42,679 nt of DNA from Verrucomicrobiota bacterium (GTDB lineage: Bacteria > Verrucomicrobiota > Verrucomicrobiia > Limisphaerales > DSYF01). The notes below the pieces were generated by a model. It saw only the letters and a program-made list of their open reading frames with translations. It had not been told where the DNA came from and searched no databases. The DNA lies in the NCBI GenBank assembly GCA_025457615.1, contig JALOTZ010000029.1, positions 1-42,679 on the forward strand, read 5' to 3'. The position numbers and the translations under genes were made by a program. The stretch's first letter is position 1. Each line of letters opens with the position of its first letter. This document shows, piece by piece, positions 32,901 to 40,674 of this stretch.

Positions 32901-35240
32901 GGACCCGCCGCAACCGTTGGTGACGGCGTCCGTGAAACTCACCGTGGGCGTGCCGCAATTGTCCTGGGCGGTGGCTACGCCGGTGGCGTTCGGTGCCGTG
33001 TTGGCCGGGCATTCCAGGGTGACACTGGGAGGGATCGAGAGTGTCGGGCGCGTGGTGTCGCGGACGGTGATGGTCTGGGTGGCGGTGGCGACGTTCCCGC
33101 ATTCGTCGGTGGCTGACCAGGTGCGGGTGATGGTCTTGGACCCGCCGCAACCGGTGGTGACGGCATCCGCAAAACTCATCGTGGGCGAGCCGCAATTGTC
33201 CTGGGCGGTGGCTACGCCGGTGGCCGAGGTGCGGGTATCCGCCGGGCATTCCAAGGTGACGCTGGGCGGGATCGAAAGTGTCGGGCGCGTGGTGTCCTGG
33301 ACAGTGATGGTCTGGACGGCGGTGGCGATGTTGCCGCATTCGTCGGTGGCCGACCAGGTACGGGCGATGGTCTTGGACCCGCCGCAGCCCGCCGTGACTG
33401 CATCGGAGAAGCTGACGGCAGGCGTGCCGCAATTGTCTTGGGCGGTGGCTACGCCGGTGGCGGTCGGTGCGGTGTTGGCCGGGCATTCGAGGGTGATGCT
33501 GGGCGGGATCGAAAGTGTCGGGCGCGTGGTGTCGCGGACGGTGATGGTCTGGGTGGCGGTGGCGACGTTGCCGCAGGAATCCATCGCGGTCCATTCGCGC
33601 GCGATGATCCTCGAACCACCGCAGAGATTGGTCTGGGCATCGGTGTACGAGACGGTGACGGAGCCGCAATCGTCCTGAGCCGTGGCCGCGCCGGTGACGT
33701 TGGTGCGGGTGTCGGCGGGGCATTCGAGGAGCAGGTCGCCGGGCAGCGTCAGGACAGGGGGCACCGTGTCCTGGACCTGCACCTCCGCCTGGGCGGCCAC
33801 GGTGCAGACGTTGCTCGAGGCGACGAGGGTCAACTCGAACGGTTCATCGCACAGGTTGCTCGACAGCACGAGGACCGTCTGCTGGTTCGTTGCCCCCACC
33901 AGGGTGCCGTTGCCGCTGACAGACCATTGATAACTCCGCATCCCGGGCGGAGCGCTGAACAGGGCCGTGGTGTCCGGACACAGCACCATCGCGCCACCGA
34001 TGGCCAGCGCGGGCGGCTCCACCGCGCTCAACACGACGTCGTCGATGTCGGTGCAGCCGTTGGCCTGAAGGACCTCGAGGCGGATTGTCGCCTGCTGAGA
34101 GGCGACCTGGGCAGTGGTGACCAGGGCGTCTGGATTGTCGATGATCGCGCTGCCGGCCACCACGCTCCAGCGGGTCGAGGCCACCGAGGTCAGACCGGCG
34201 CTGGCGCTGCCTTGCAGCGGGAACACAGTCACGCCGGGTTCGGCGCAGCGAGTCTGGTCGGGGCCCGCGTCGGCGGCCGGTCCGATCCGCAGCTTGTAGG
34301 CGATGGGCTCGATCAGGTCCTCGATGCCCGCCGAGTAGGAGGCAGACGCCTTGGTTTTCACCGTGAGGGCTTCGAAGCCGAAGGATTCGCAGGGGTCAAA
34401 GCCACCCAGCAGTGCGGTCAGGTCGATGGCTGCCTCGGCGAACGCATTGGCCTGGTACTGGTTGCCCCCGAACGCGGTGTAGGGCACCGGGATGGTGTTG
34501 GTGTTCAAGGCCACGAAGACGCGCCCGGACGGCAGGGCCGCCGTGACATCCACGTATCGGAACCCGCCCACCCCATCCGCCTGCCAGCGCCACGCAAAGA
34601 AGTCCGCCACCTTGCCGCCTTCCGTGAAGGCCAGACTCAGGACCAGGTCGTTGGTGGTGCGGCCGGCATGGGGGCCGGATGAGAAGAAGTTCCCGTTGTT
34701 GGTGCGCACCAGCGGACGTTGAAGAAGCTCGAAATCGATGTAGGAATCCCCGGACGTGCTGGCCCGGTCGGCAGAGATGACCGCCCACGTGTGTCCCAGC
34801 TCGTCGGTGGCCAGGTGGAGGAGCACGTTGTTGATGTCCGTCTTGGACGACGGCTTGCCGGTGGTCCAGACCCAGGTGTTCGGATTATCCGCCCACTTGC
34901 TGCCGCCGGTGAAGATGATGTCACTGCCGCTCGAGTCGTAGGGGTCGATGAAGTGGAACGTGGCCAGCGAATTCAGCGGCACACCGGCTGGGCTGAGCAC
35001 ACCTTCGCCGGTTCCGGACAGCGCGGGGGCGGCGACCCAGTCTCCTGATGCCCCGACGGGCATGCGGGCGAGGAGGTCGCCGTCAATGGCGAACCCGCCC
35101 GCGGGGGCGTTGAGCAGCGCGACGCCCGTGGGTGGAGGAACCGCCGGGGTGGGCGTTGTCAGCGCGAGCAGGGCGTACGCGCCGAGGGCGGCGGTATTCA
35201 CCCATTTAAAGCCGTATCCAACATGACTGCCTGATTTCAT
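29961..35240 (-). CDS. Giant secreted surface protein with tandem HYR/Ig-like repeats
   Basis: The 1759-residue protein has a signal peptide (about 1-33), an N-terminal domain (about 60-320; NPNTWVWTTGKPSSKTDINN, TWAVISADRASTSGD), PKD-like domains (about 330-490), eight 79-residue HYR-like repeats (about 492-1123; each TRPTLSIPPSVTLECPA ... ATAQDNCGTP ... GCGGSKTIARTWSATDECGN ... QTITVRDT), four variant repeats, one of which is interrupted by a domain of about 240 residues, and a C-terminal part ending RGFFRLVKPTP. HYR domains act in adhesion and stalk formation of surface proteins. The start at 35240 has a ribosome-binding site AAAGAGGTGT. Function is probably adhesion or matrix. Confidence 0.9.
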   Translation of the reverse strand: MKSGSHVGYGFKWVNTAALGAYALLALTTPTPAVPPPTGVALLNAPAGGFAIDGDLLARMPVGASGDWVAAPALSGTGEGVLSPAGVPLNSLATFHFIDPYDSSGSDIIFTGGSKWADNPNTWVWTTGKPSSKTDINNVLLHLATDELGHTWAVISADRASTSGDSYIDFELLQRPLVRTNNGNFFSSGPHAGRTTNDLVLSLAFTEGGKVADFFAWRWQADGVGGFRYVDVTAALPSGRVFVALNTNTIPVPYTAFGGNQYQANAFAEAAIDLTALLGGFDPCESFGFEALTVKTKASASYSAGIEDLIEPIAYKLRIGPAADAGPDQTRCAEPGVTVFPLQGSASAGLTSVASTRWSVVAGSAIIDNPDALVTTAQVASQQATIRLEVLQANGCTDIDDVVLSAVEPPALAIGGAMVLCPDTTALFSAPPGMRSYQWSVSGNGTLVGATNQQTVLVLSSNLCDEPFELTLVASSNVCTVAAQAEVQVQDTVPPVLTLPGDLLLECPADTRTNVTGAATAQDDCGSVTVSYTDAQTNLCGGSRIIAREWTAMDSCGNVATATQTITVRDTTRPTLSIPPSITLECPANTAPTATGVATAQDNCGTPAVSFSDAVTAGCGGSKTIARTWSATDECGNIATAVQTITVQDTTRPTLSIPPSVTLECPADTRTSATGVATAQDNCGSPTMSFADAVTTGCGGSKTITRTWSATDECGNVATATQTITVRDTTRPTLSIPPSVTLECPANTAPNATGVATAQDNCGTPTVSFTDAVTNGCGGSKTIVRTWSATDECGNVATAVQTITVRDTTRPTLSIPPSVTLECPANTVPNATGVATAQDNCGTPAVSFSDAVTAGCGGSKTITRTWSAIDECGNVATAVQTITVRDTTRPTLSIPPSVTLECPATTAPVATGIASAQDNCGTPTVSFADAVTTGCGGSKTIARTWSATDECGNVATAVQTIIVRDTTRPTLSIPPSVTLELPAHTAPIATGIASAQDNCGTPAVSFSDAVTTGCGGSKTIARTWSATDECGNVATAIQTITVRDTTAPTLTPPANITLECPADTRTNVTGRATATDASGWILIYSDVMSAGACAGTMSIARTWTATDACGNTTSRVQTILVQDTIPPKISAPNLTVQCADDVPSAHATLAAFLAAGGKASDTCDATLAFALASDSGLVGSCPGTVTRVYRAADDCGNVAECIQVITVDDTQAPLITCPGSVTVECGDSIEPTALGTATATDNCDPNVSVDYTDVPVPSQYLIKWYAADPDLNTGPYAPTYVKLAPASLPCPESASLTGRALAPLRNAVAYSAPGGQLDALTSLGGEPMALGQLVPFEAVIEVSGGPGPERGTLEFTSSWSTHTTSNDRFGYDTNYMVYCAFVDFSDPGTLDPNANARVESFHSTLLNPGSIDEKILGKFRISGLESGDRVVVEIWVVLSSQRPSQVGGTIASDLVSAEKATVPPQPISTGAQTVSIGNLSKLKPLPAPQPQGPEPVLPPQPPALPGATVSVIDRTWRATDDCGNRNTCVQRITVRDTTPPQFVEAQALQVIEPGALWTPEPPEAVDGCGEVTVRIYTMETNLTASGSHVVNTTWEAIDESGNRTLMNSQVEIQPLILLNPELKFGVLNGRLVLSWSAQPAGWWLESAANLAQPRWKPVAIAPTLSSDRYVVELDPAGTQQSYRLATGAPPLALSPATPGKVALTWPALAGPHTIQRCTELASGLWTNQPASVVSTNGLNRVELDALGSRGFFRLVKPTP
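31870..33765. repeat. Eight exact-period 237-bp tandem repeats
   Basis: The phrase GTGTC[GA]CGGACGGTGATGGTC (or GTGTCCTGG variants) recurs at 31870, 32107, 32344, 32581, 32818, 33055, 33292, 33529 and 33766, always 237 bases apart, so there are eight in-frame units without net indels. The units between 32344 and 33529 are nearly identical at DNA level. They encode the HYR-like repeats of the giant surface protein on the minus strand. Such identity invites copy-number change by recombination or slippage. Confidence 0.95.
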
Positions 35241-35354
35241 ACACCTCTTTCTCCTTGAGGAGGCAGTGTGCATGAACCTGCCGCGGCCACAACCGGGGCA
35301 GGGCAGGGCCTTGACCCCGGGGGAAGGCCCAAGGCATCCGCCGGGTTTTTCCGG

Positions 35355-36569
35355 TCAGAGCCGGTGACAGAACATGCCGTCGCGAAGCTTCGGCTCGAAC
35401 CAGGTGCTCTTGGGCGGCATGATGCCGCCGGCGTCGGCAATGGTCATGAGATCCTCGATGCCGGTGGGGAACAGGGAGAAAGCACAGGCCCCTTCACCGG
35501 TGTGAACCCGTTTCTCCAGTTCCGCCGTGCCCCGGATTCCGCCGACGAAGCTGATCCGCTGGCTGGTCCGCGGATCATCGATGCCGAAGACCGGCGCCAG
35601 CACGTGGGTCTGGAGGAGCGATACATCCAGCGCTTCGATGGAGGTGGCGTTTTGCGTGAGTGCGGATCGGAACCGGAGGGTGCGCCACCCGCCGTCAAGG
35701 AAGAGGCAGACGTCGTGTTTGCGGGTGGGTGTCGCGCCGGTTCCCGGCAGCACTTCGAACACCTCGTCCAATCTCGCTATCAGCGAGGCCGGGGTCAGGC
35801 CGTGCAGATCCTTGAGCACCCGGTTGTAGGGCAGGATCTGCATCTGGTTGTGGGGGAAGATGACGGTCAGGAAGCGGGGACTGTTCCCGGCGCCGCGCCG
35901 CGCCTGGAACATCCGCGCGGCCGCCGCGCTGCGGTGGTGGCCATCCGCCACATAAAGGAACGGCACCTTCGCAAACTGCGATTCAATCCAGCCAACGCTT
36001 TCCGGATCCCGGATCGTCCAGGCGCTGTGGCGCACGCCGTCCGGCGCCAGGAAGTCCACCTCCGGGTTTGCGGCCACCCGGGTTTGCACGAAGCGGTCCA
36101 CGGCGGTCACCGCACGGTAGGTCAGGAACACGAGCCCCGTCTGCGCTTCCAAGGATTCCATGTGCCGGACCCGGTCGTTTTCCTTGTCCGGGCGGGTGAA
36201 CTCATGCTTCCTGATGAGGCCGTCGAGGTATTCCTGGCAACTGGCGGCGGCCACCAGTCCGACCTGGCGGTGTTCGCCCATGACCTGGCGGTAGAGGTAG
36301 AAGGAGGGTTGGGAGTCCTGACGCAGGGCGCCCTGGGCCATCAACCGGTCCAGGTTCTCCCGGCCTTTGGCATAGACGGCGGGGGAGTAGGGATCGGTGT
36401 CTGGCGGCAGGTCGATCTCCGGCTTGCTGACATGCAGGAAACTGAGGGGATTGCCTGCGGCGATCTGGCGCGCTTCCGCGGACGACATCACATCGTACGG
36501 CAATTCACAGATCCGTGAGGCCAGTTCCGGCTGGGGCCGCAAGGCTGCGAAGGGTTTGATGGTTGCCAT
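35355..36569 (-). CDS. DUF1015 family protein
   Basis: The 404-residue soluble protein is a full-length DUF1015 member, a family of unknown biochemical function common in anaerobes and Verrucomicrobia, often near serine biosynthesis genes. It begins IKPFAALRP, has CELPYDVMSSAEAR (21-34), the conserved KHEFTRPDKENDR (121-133), and the family signature YVADGHHRSAAA (206-217); GGIMPPKSTWFEPKLRDGMF closes it. The ATG at 36569 is chosen because IKPF.A.RP at the N-terminus is typical; the frame is open further upstream across the rpmB promoter. It has no operon partner here. Confidence 0.88.
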   Translation of the reverse strand: MATIKPFAALRPQPELASRICELPYDVMSSAEARQIAAGNPLSFLHVSKPEIDLPPDTDPYSPAVYAKGRENLDRLMAQGALRQDSQPSFYLYRQVMGEHRQVGLVAAASCQEYLDGLIRKHEFTRPDKENDRVRHMESLEAQTGLVFLTYRAVTAVDRFVQTRVAANPEVDFLAPDGVRHSAWTIRDPESVGWIESQFAKVPFLYVADGHHRSAAAARMFQARRGAGNSPRFLTVIFPHNQMQILPYNRVLKDLHGLTPASLIARLDEVFEVLPGTGATPTRKHDVCLFLDGGWRTLRFRSALTQNATSIEALDVSLLQTHVLAPVFGIDDPRTSQRISFVGGIRGTAELEKRVHTGEGACAFSLFPTGIEDLMTIADAGGIMPPKSTWFEPKLRDGMFCHRL

Positions 36570-36634
36570 AAGACAGGGGGCGAAAGATAGGGGGTGAGCG
36601 GGGGCGAAGGCACGCAAAATTGCCGAAATGAAGC

Positions 36635-36663
36635 TTGCACGGGAGCGGCTCCCCCGATACTGT
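36635..36663 (+). promoter_or_regulatory. Promoter of rpmB
   Basis: TTGCAC (36635-36640), 17 bases, TACTGT (36658-36663). The leader of about 20 bases contains a ribosome-binding site AAGGTG ahead of the ATG at 36691, so this mRNA is leadered. Confidence 0.5.
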
Positions 36664-36690
36664 CCGCCTTCTTTAACTCGAAGGTGAATT

Positions 36691-36966
36691 ATGTCTCGGT
36701 ATTGTGAATTGACAGGCAAAGGTCCCATCAAAGGCAGCAAGATCTGGCGGTCCGGCAAGGCCAAGAAATCGGGCGGCATTGGCACGCACGTGACCGCCAT
36801 CACCAAGCGGCGGTTCCTGCCCAACCTGCAACGGGTCAAGGTGCTGTTGCCCAGCGGCGAGGTGCGTTACATGCGCGTAGCCGCCAGCGCGATCAAGAAG
36901 GGCCTGGTCACCAAGGCCCCCAAGCGCAACCGTCAGCGGGCCGCAGCCCAGGCGGCCAAGGCCTGA
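36691..36966 (+). CDS. rpmB: 50S ribosomal protein L28
   Basis: The 91-residue basic protein of the large ribosomal subunit has the L28 signature: MSRYCELTGKGP, then an N-terminal Cys-containing region, KRRFLPNLQRVKVLLPSGEV (50-69) and VAASAIKKGLVTKA (75-88). It lacks the second CxxC pair found in zinc-binding L28 forms. The tail RNRQRAAAQAAKA is an extra basic, Ala-rich stretch. It is monocistronic: its own promoter before it and a strong hairpin after it. Confidence 0.97.
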   Translation: MSRYCELTGKGPIKGSKIWRSGKAKKSGGIGTHVTAITKRRFLPNLQRVKVLLPSGEVRYMRVAASAIKKGLVTKAPKRNRQRAAAQAAKA

Positions 36967-36994
36967 CCCGACTCCTTTCCCCCATTGTTTTCGC

Positions 36995-37024
36995 CAGCGC
37001 CGCATTCGCGAGAGTGCGGCGCTG
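36995..37024. terminator. Terminator hairpin after rpmB
   Basis: CAGCGCCGCATTC-GCGA-GAGTGCGGCGCTG forms a 13-base-pair stem with one G-U pair and a GCGA (GNRA) tetraloop, 28 bases after the rpmB stop and just before the convergent outer-membrane gene's stop. It may serve both genes. The U-run is weak (ATGTTTG). Confidence 0.65.
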
Positions 37025-37041
37025 ATGTTTGGGTGGCCGCC

Positions 37042-38331
37042 TCAGCGCTCACCGCCGAGGTGCAGCAGGCTCAGGCGAAAGCCGATCTGGAAATGCAGCC
37101 AGGACAGGTCGCCCGATTGCTCGCCGGCGCCGGCCACCTCGATCGGGTTGTCCCAGGATTGGATGTATTTGACCTGGCCGAAGAGGCTTACCTCGCGGTT
37201 GAAGAAGTACTCGACACCGCCGCCCACCGCGAAGGCCGGGGCAAAGCCCTTGGAATCGACGGACACCCCCTGGCCATTCTCGAACCGGTCGTTCACCTCG
37301 CCGTAGGTGCCCCCAAACCCGGCCATCACGTAGGGCACAATCCGTCCGTCTTTGATCGGCCAGCGGAAGCGCAGGCTGGGAATCACGGCGTACGTGGCGT
37401 ACTCCCCGATACCGCCATTGACTCCCGCCAGGTTGTTGAGCTGGATCACCCCTTCATAATAGTCCGCCGGGATTTCCACGCTGAGATGCCGTCCGAAGTT
37501 GACGCCCAAGGAGAGCTCCACGGATTGTCCCGCGCTGCCAATCGAGGCGGATTCCTGCACCAACTCGACGCCCGTGATCCAACTGCCATCGGCGATCATC
37601 CCTGCACCGAATCCGGCGCCGAAATAGATCCGGACCGGCGGTTCCTCGGTCGCGTCCAACAGGGTCAACGCTTCCGCGTCGTCCAGGTAGGCGCGGAAGC
37701 CGAATGTGCCGACGAAATCCGCCATGTCGAACGTGCCCGGGGTGCCGTTGACGCTGACATCGAGGTCGTCGAGCCAGAGGTATTTGCCTTCCAGGTTGAA
37801 CGCCACGTGCGGATTGATGAAGAAATCCACGCCCACACCCGCCGAGATCACCAGCTTGGTGCCCTGGGCATCCACGTCGTAGGGCAGGTTGGGCGAGGTG
37901 GTCTGCAGCGGATCGTTGAAATCGTACCAGCCGATGCCCGCCCCGGCGACGAGGTAGGGCACGATCTTTTCGTTGGCCAGCGGAAGCCGCAGCCGGACCT
38001 GGGGCACGAGGGACAGCAGGGATTGCTCGCCGATCTTCGTCCCGAATGGATCAAAATCCTTCTCGTAGGTGTCGAATGCGAGTTCCAGCCCGACATGCCG
38101 GCTGAGGTCGGCGCCGATGCCGAAGCCCCACATGTCCTGCACCCCCCAGACGGTGTCGAATTCGCCGCTGCGCAGGTGAACGTACGGCGTGATGCGCTGG
38201 GTTTGGTTGGTTTGCTCCTGCGCGTCCAGCAAGGCAACGCGCCCCCATAGAAGCACGAAGGCGCTGGCGCACAGGAGGACACGATGCAAAACCGCGCGGA
38301 CGCCACAACAGGGCTGGTGCTCACGATGCAT
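37042..38331 (-). CDS. Outer-membrane beta-barrel protein with internal duplication
   Basis: The 429-residue protein has a signal peptide (about 1-38, ending ALLDAQ) and alternating hydrophobic/polar strands with aromatic residues, as in OmpA/OmpW-like small barrels. Two halves (about 40-215 and 220-429) are visibly similar: LANEKIVPYLVAGAGIGWY vs KDGRIVPYVMAGFGGTYGE, and SAGVGVDFFINPHVAFNLEGKYLW vs VGGGVEYFFNREVSLFGQVKYIQ (split segments). Each half ends in a typical alternating strand; the last residues HFQIGFRLSLLHLGGER resemble an outer-membrane assembly signal but with extra residues after the terminal aromatic. The role is unknown. Confidence 0.85.
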   Translation of the reverse strand: MHREHQPCCGVRAVLHRVLLCASAFVLLWGRVALLDAQEQTNQTQRITPYVHLRSGEFDTVWGVQDMWGFGIGADLSRHVGLELAFDTYEKDFDPFGTKIGEQSLLSLVPQVRLRLPLANEKIVPYLVAGAGIGWYDFNDPLQTTSPNLPYDVDAQGTKLVISAGVGVDFFINPHVAFNLEGKYLWLDDLDVSVNGTPGTFDMADFVGTFGFRAYLDDAEALTLLDATEEPPVRIYFGAGFGAGMIADGSWITGVELVQESASIGSAGQSVELSLGVNFGRHLSVEIPADYYEGVIQLNNLAGVNGGIGEYATYAVIPSLRFRWPIKDGRIVPYVMAGFGGTYGEVNDRFENGQGVSVDSKGFAPAFAVGGGVEYFFNREVSLFGQVKYIQSWDNPIEVAGAGEQSGDLSWLHFQIGFRLSLLHLGGER

Positions 38332-38655
38332 GATCAGTTCGGACCTTTCTTGGGTTCAGCGGATCGGAAACGCCGGGGGACACGTCCGCAGGTCCGCTCA
38401 GGATTGGAATGGTCCGGCGCGTGTCAAGCATTGGCTTGGGGAGAATGCTGAAGCGCAGCCGCCGGACGCCAGTCGGCGCCATGATCGCGAACCGGACGCC
38501 GTCCTCAGCCATCCAGGCGCCGCTTGGTTCGTGGGGCACGCAAAGTTCGCCAGCCTTTGCCCGTGGGCGCGGGTCCGGAAGAGAGACAGGCCTTGGCCGG
38601 AGGCGTGCGTCCGGAACTTGACTTGGGAAAGCCTTTGCGGAACATCGCAGCCGGA
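38332..38655. other. Divergent intergenic region between the barrel protein and the second kinase
   Basis: About 320 bases with an AAAGG ribosome-binding-like site for the barrel gene near its left edge and the kinase promoter (38618-38646) at its right edge. An open frame on the minus strand (38321-38662) crosses the whole region but overlaps both genes and has no recognised product. Confidence 0.4.
38618..38646 (+). promoter_or_regulatory. Candidate promoter of the second kinase operon
   Basis: TTGACT (38618-38623), 17 bases, AACATC (38641-38646), then 9 bases to the ATG at 38656. The -35 box is good and the -10 box is poor; spacing matches the leaderless promoters elsewhere in the window. 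Confidence 0.3.
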
Positions 38656-39669
38656 ATGCCACTGTTCAGCATACAGAACAATTTCCAGTACGACATCGTC
38701 CGCCAGATCTACGAGGGCGGCATGGGGATTGTCTATGAGGCCGAGCAGCGGGGCGCCTCGGGTTTTGTGAAGCGGGTCGCCATCAAGGTGATCCGCCAGA
38801 ACTACGCCACCCAGAAGGAGTTCATCGAGAATTTCATCGGCGAGGCCAAGCTGGTGGCCGACCTCATCCACACCAACATCGTCCAGACCTATCACCTCGG
38901 CGAAAGCAACGGGATGTTCTTCATCTGCATGGAACTGATCCGCGGGGTGAACCTGGAGCAGTTCGGGCGGCGTTTGGCCGACCGGCGGGTGCAGCTCGCC
39001 AAGGAACTGGCGGTGTTCATCGCCAGCCGGGTGTGCCGCGGACTCGCCTATGCGCACGCCAAGGCCGACGGCAACGGCGCGTCCCTGGGCATTGTGCATC
39101 GGGATGTGAGTTTCAAGAACGTCATGATCGCCTTCGAGGGGGATGTGAAGCTGACCGATTTCGGCATCGCCAAAGCCCGCGGTTTCCTTACCGACAACGA
39201 GGGCGAAGTGGTGGCGGGCAAGGCGGATTTCATGAGCCCGGAACAGGCGGATTTCCAGATCACAGACCGCCGTTCCGATCTGTTTTCCGCGGGTGTCGTG
39301 CTTGCGCATCTGCTGCTCGGACGGAACATCTTCAAAGGCGCCAATCCCGAGGAGTCCCGGGATCGCATCCTGAGCATGACGCTGCCGGATTTCCGGTCGC
39401 TGGACGCGCGGATTGACGATCGGTTGAACGAGGTTCTGCACAAGGCGCTGGCCCGCGATCTGGCGCAGCGCTACGCGGCGGCGGATGAAATGCTCTACGA
39501 TCTGGAACATTACATCTACCACAGCGGTTACGGCCCGACCAACGAGACGCTCGGCAAGTTCATTCGGGAATTGTATGGGCTGAACAAGCCATCCCGCGCC
39601 CTGGAAGATTTCAGCGCAAAGACTCAGGTGTTGGAAGAAACCGCCCGGGTGCGCGGCCAACGGGCATGA
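38656..39669 (+). CDS. Serine/threonine protein kinase
   Basis: The 337-residue cytosolic Hanks-type kinase has Lys44 in VAIKVIRQ, the catalytic loop HRDVSFKNVMI (148-158), TDFGIAKA (167-174) and the activation segment with MSPEQ. The P-loop reads IYEGGMGIVYEA: the usual first glycine is Tyr, which occurs in some active homologs but weakens ATP-loop certainty. A C-terminal part (about 275-337) is helical. No membrane segment. The upstream frame is open further, but the ATG at 38656 fits the start just before the kinase fold and a promoter 9 bases away. Its stop overlaps the aguB start (ATGA). Confidence 0.92.
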   Translation: MPLFSIQNNFQYDIVRQIYEGGMGIVYEAEQRGASGFVKRVAIKVIRQNYATQKEFIENFIGEAKLVADLIHTNIVQTYHLGESNGMFFICMELIRGVNLEQFGRRLADRRVQLAKELAVFIASRVCRGLAYAHAKADGNGASLGIVHRDVSFKNVMIAFEGDVKLTDFGIAKARGFLTDNEGEVVAGKADFMSPEQADFQITDRRSDLFSAGVVLAHLLLGRNIFKGANPEESRDRILSMTLPDFRSLDARIDDRLNEVLHKALARDLAQRYAAADEMLYDLEHYIYHSGYGPTNETLGKFIRELYGLNKPSRALEDFSAKTQVLEETARVRGQRA

Positions 39670-40562
39670 AACGCGCCGCCTCCCGCCGTGTGGTCCGGTT
39701 GGGTTTGCTCCAGACCCGCGCGGGCGCCGATCCCCGGCAGAACCTGCGCCGCACCCTGCAACTGGCGCAAAAGGCCGTCCAGAAGGGCGCCCAGATCCTC
39801 TGCACCCAGGAACTGTTCCGGTCCCACTACTTCTGCCAGTCCGAAGACCACGCCAACTTCAAACTGGCCGAGTCCATCCCCGGCCCCAGCACGGACGCCT
39901 TCTGCCGGCTGGCGCGCAAGCATCGGGTGGTGGTCATCGCCTCGTTGTTCGAGCGGCGCGCGGCGGGCCTTTATCACAACACGGCGGCGGTCATTGATGC
40001 GGACGGTTCCCTGTTGGGCGTGTATCGCAAGATGCACATTCCGGACGACCCCCTGTACTACGAGAAGTTCTACTTCACGCCCGGCGATCTCGGGTTTCGC
40101 GCCTGGGACACGCGGTACGGACGCATCGGGGTGTTGATCTGCTGGGACCAATGGTATCCCGAGGCCGCCCGGCTCACGGCCCTGCAAGGCGCCCAGATTC
40201 TCTTCTATCCCACCGCCATTGGCTGGCATCCCGGCGAGAAGGCGAAGGCGGGGGACAGCCAGCACGCGGCTTGGGAAACCGTCCAGCGCGCCCACGCCGT
40301 GGCCAACGGATGCTACGTGGCGGCGGTCAACCGCATCGGTCACGAGCGACCCGTGGGGGGAGATGGCCTCGAGTTCTGGGGACAAAGTTTCGTGGCTGGA
40401 ACCTCCGGCGAGATTCTGGCCAAGGCGCCGGCGGACCAGGAGAGTGTCCTGGTGGTCCCGGTGGACCTGGCCCAGGTGGACCGCACGCGCACGCAATGGC
40501 CGTTCTGGCGGGATCGCCGGATCGATGCCTATGCGGGCCTCACGCAACGGTGGCTCGACTGA
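39666..40562 (+). CDS. aguB: N-carbamoylputrescine amidase (carbon-nitrogen hydrolase)
   Basis: The 298-residue nitrilase-superfamily enzyme hydrolyses N-carbamoylputrescine to putrescine, CO2 and ammonia in the agmatine route. The catalytic triad is Glu49 (CTQELF), Lys122 (YRKMHIPDDP) and Cys159 (LICWDQWYPEAA). The substrate-specific ELFRSHYFCQSED and FYPTAIGWHP, plus KAGDSQHAAWETVQRAHAVANGCYVAAVNR segments, match the AguB group rather than beta-ureidopropionase. It overlaps the kinase gene by 4 bases, a coupling hard to explain by pathway. The partner agmatine deiminase (aguA) is not in the window. Confidence 0.93.
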   Translation: MKRAASRRVVRLGLLQTRAGADPRQNLRRTLQLAQKAVQKGAQILCTQELFRSHYFCQSEDHANFKLAESIPGPSTDAFCRLARKHRVVVIASLFERRAAGLYHNTAAVIDADGSLLGVYRKMHIPDDPLYYEKFYFTPGDLGFRAWDTRYGRIGVLICWDQWYPEAARLTALQGAQILFYPTAIGWHPGEKAKAGDSQHAAWETVQRAHAVANGCYVAAVNRIGHERPVGGDGLEFWGQSFVAGTSGEILAKAPADQESVLVVPVDLAQVDRTRTQWPFWRDRRIDAYAGLTQRWLD

Positions 40563-40674
40563 CCGGCGTCAAGATTTGGGTTGAAACGCGGCCAAAAGCT
40601 CCTAGTTATGCGGCAGGGTTGGACGGTTATGTCTTCCGTCCGCCGCGTGAACCAAAGTCAATCCGTCACGAATC

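Noticed and set aside
32110..33723. Long alternative open frames on both strands through the tandem repeats
   Set aside because: They are periodic only because the underlying 237-bp units are; the minus-strand frame with signal peptide and HYR-like motifs explains the region.
31870..33765. CRISPR-like or satellite array
   Set aside because: Repeats are 237 bp, contiguous without unique spacers and in frame with a secreted protein.
38321..38662. Minus-strand frame of 113 codons between the barrel protein and the second kinase
   Set aside because: It overlaps both gene starts and the kinase promoter; a segment GVRFAIMAPTGVRRLRFSIL looked protein-like but matches no family I can name.
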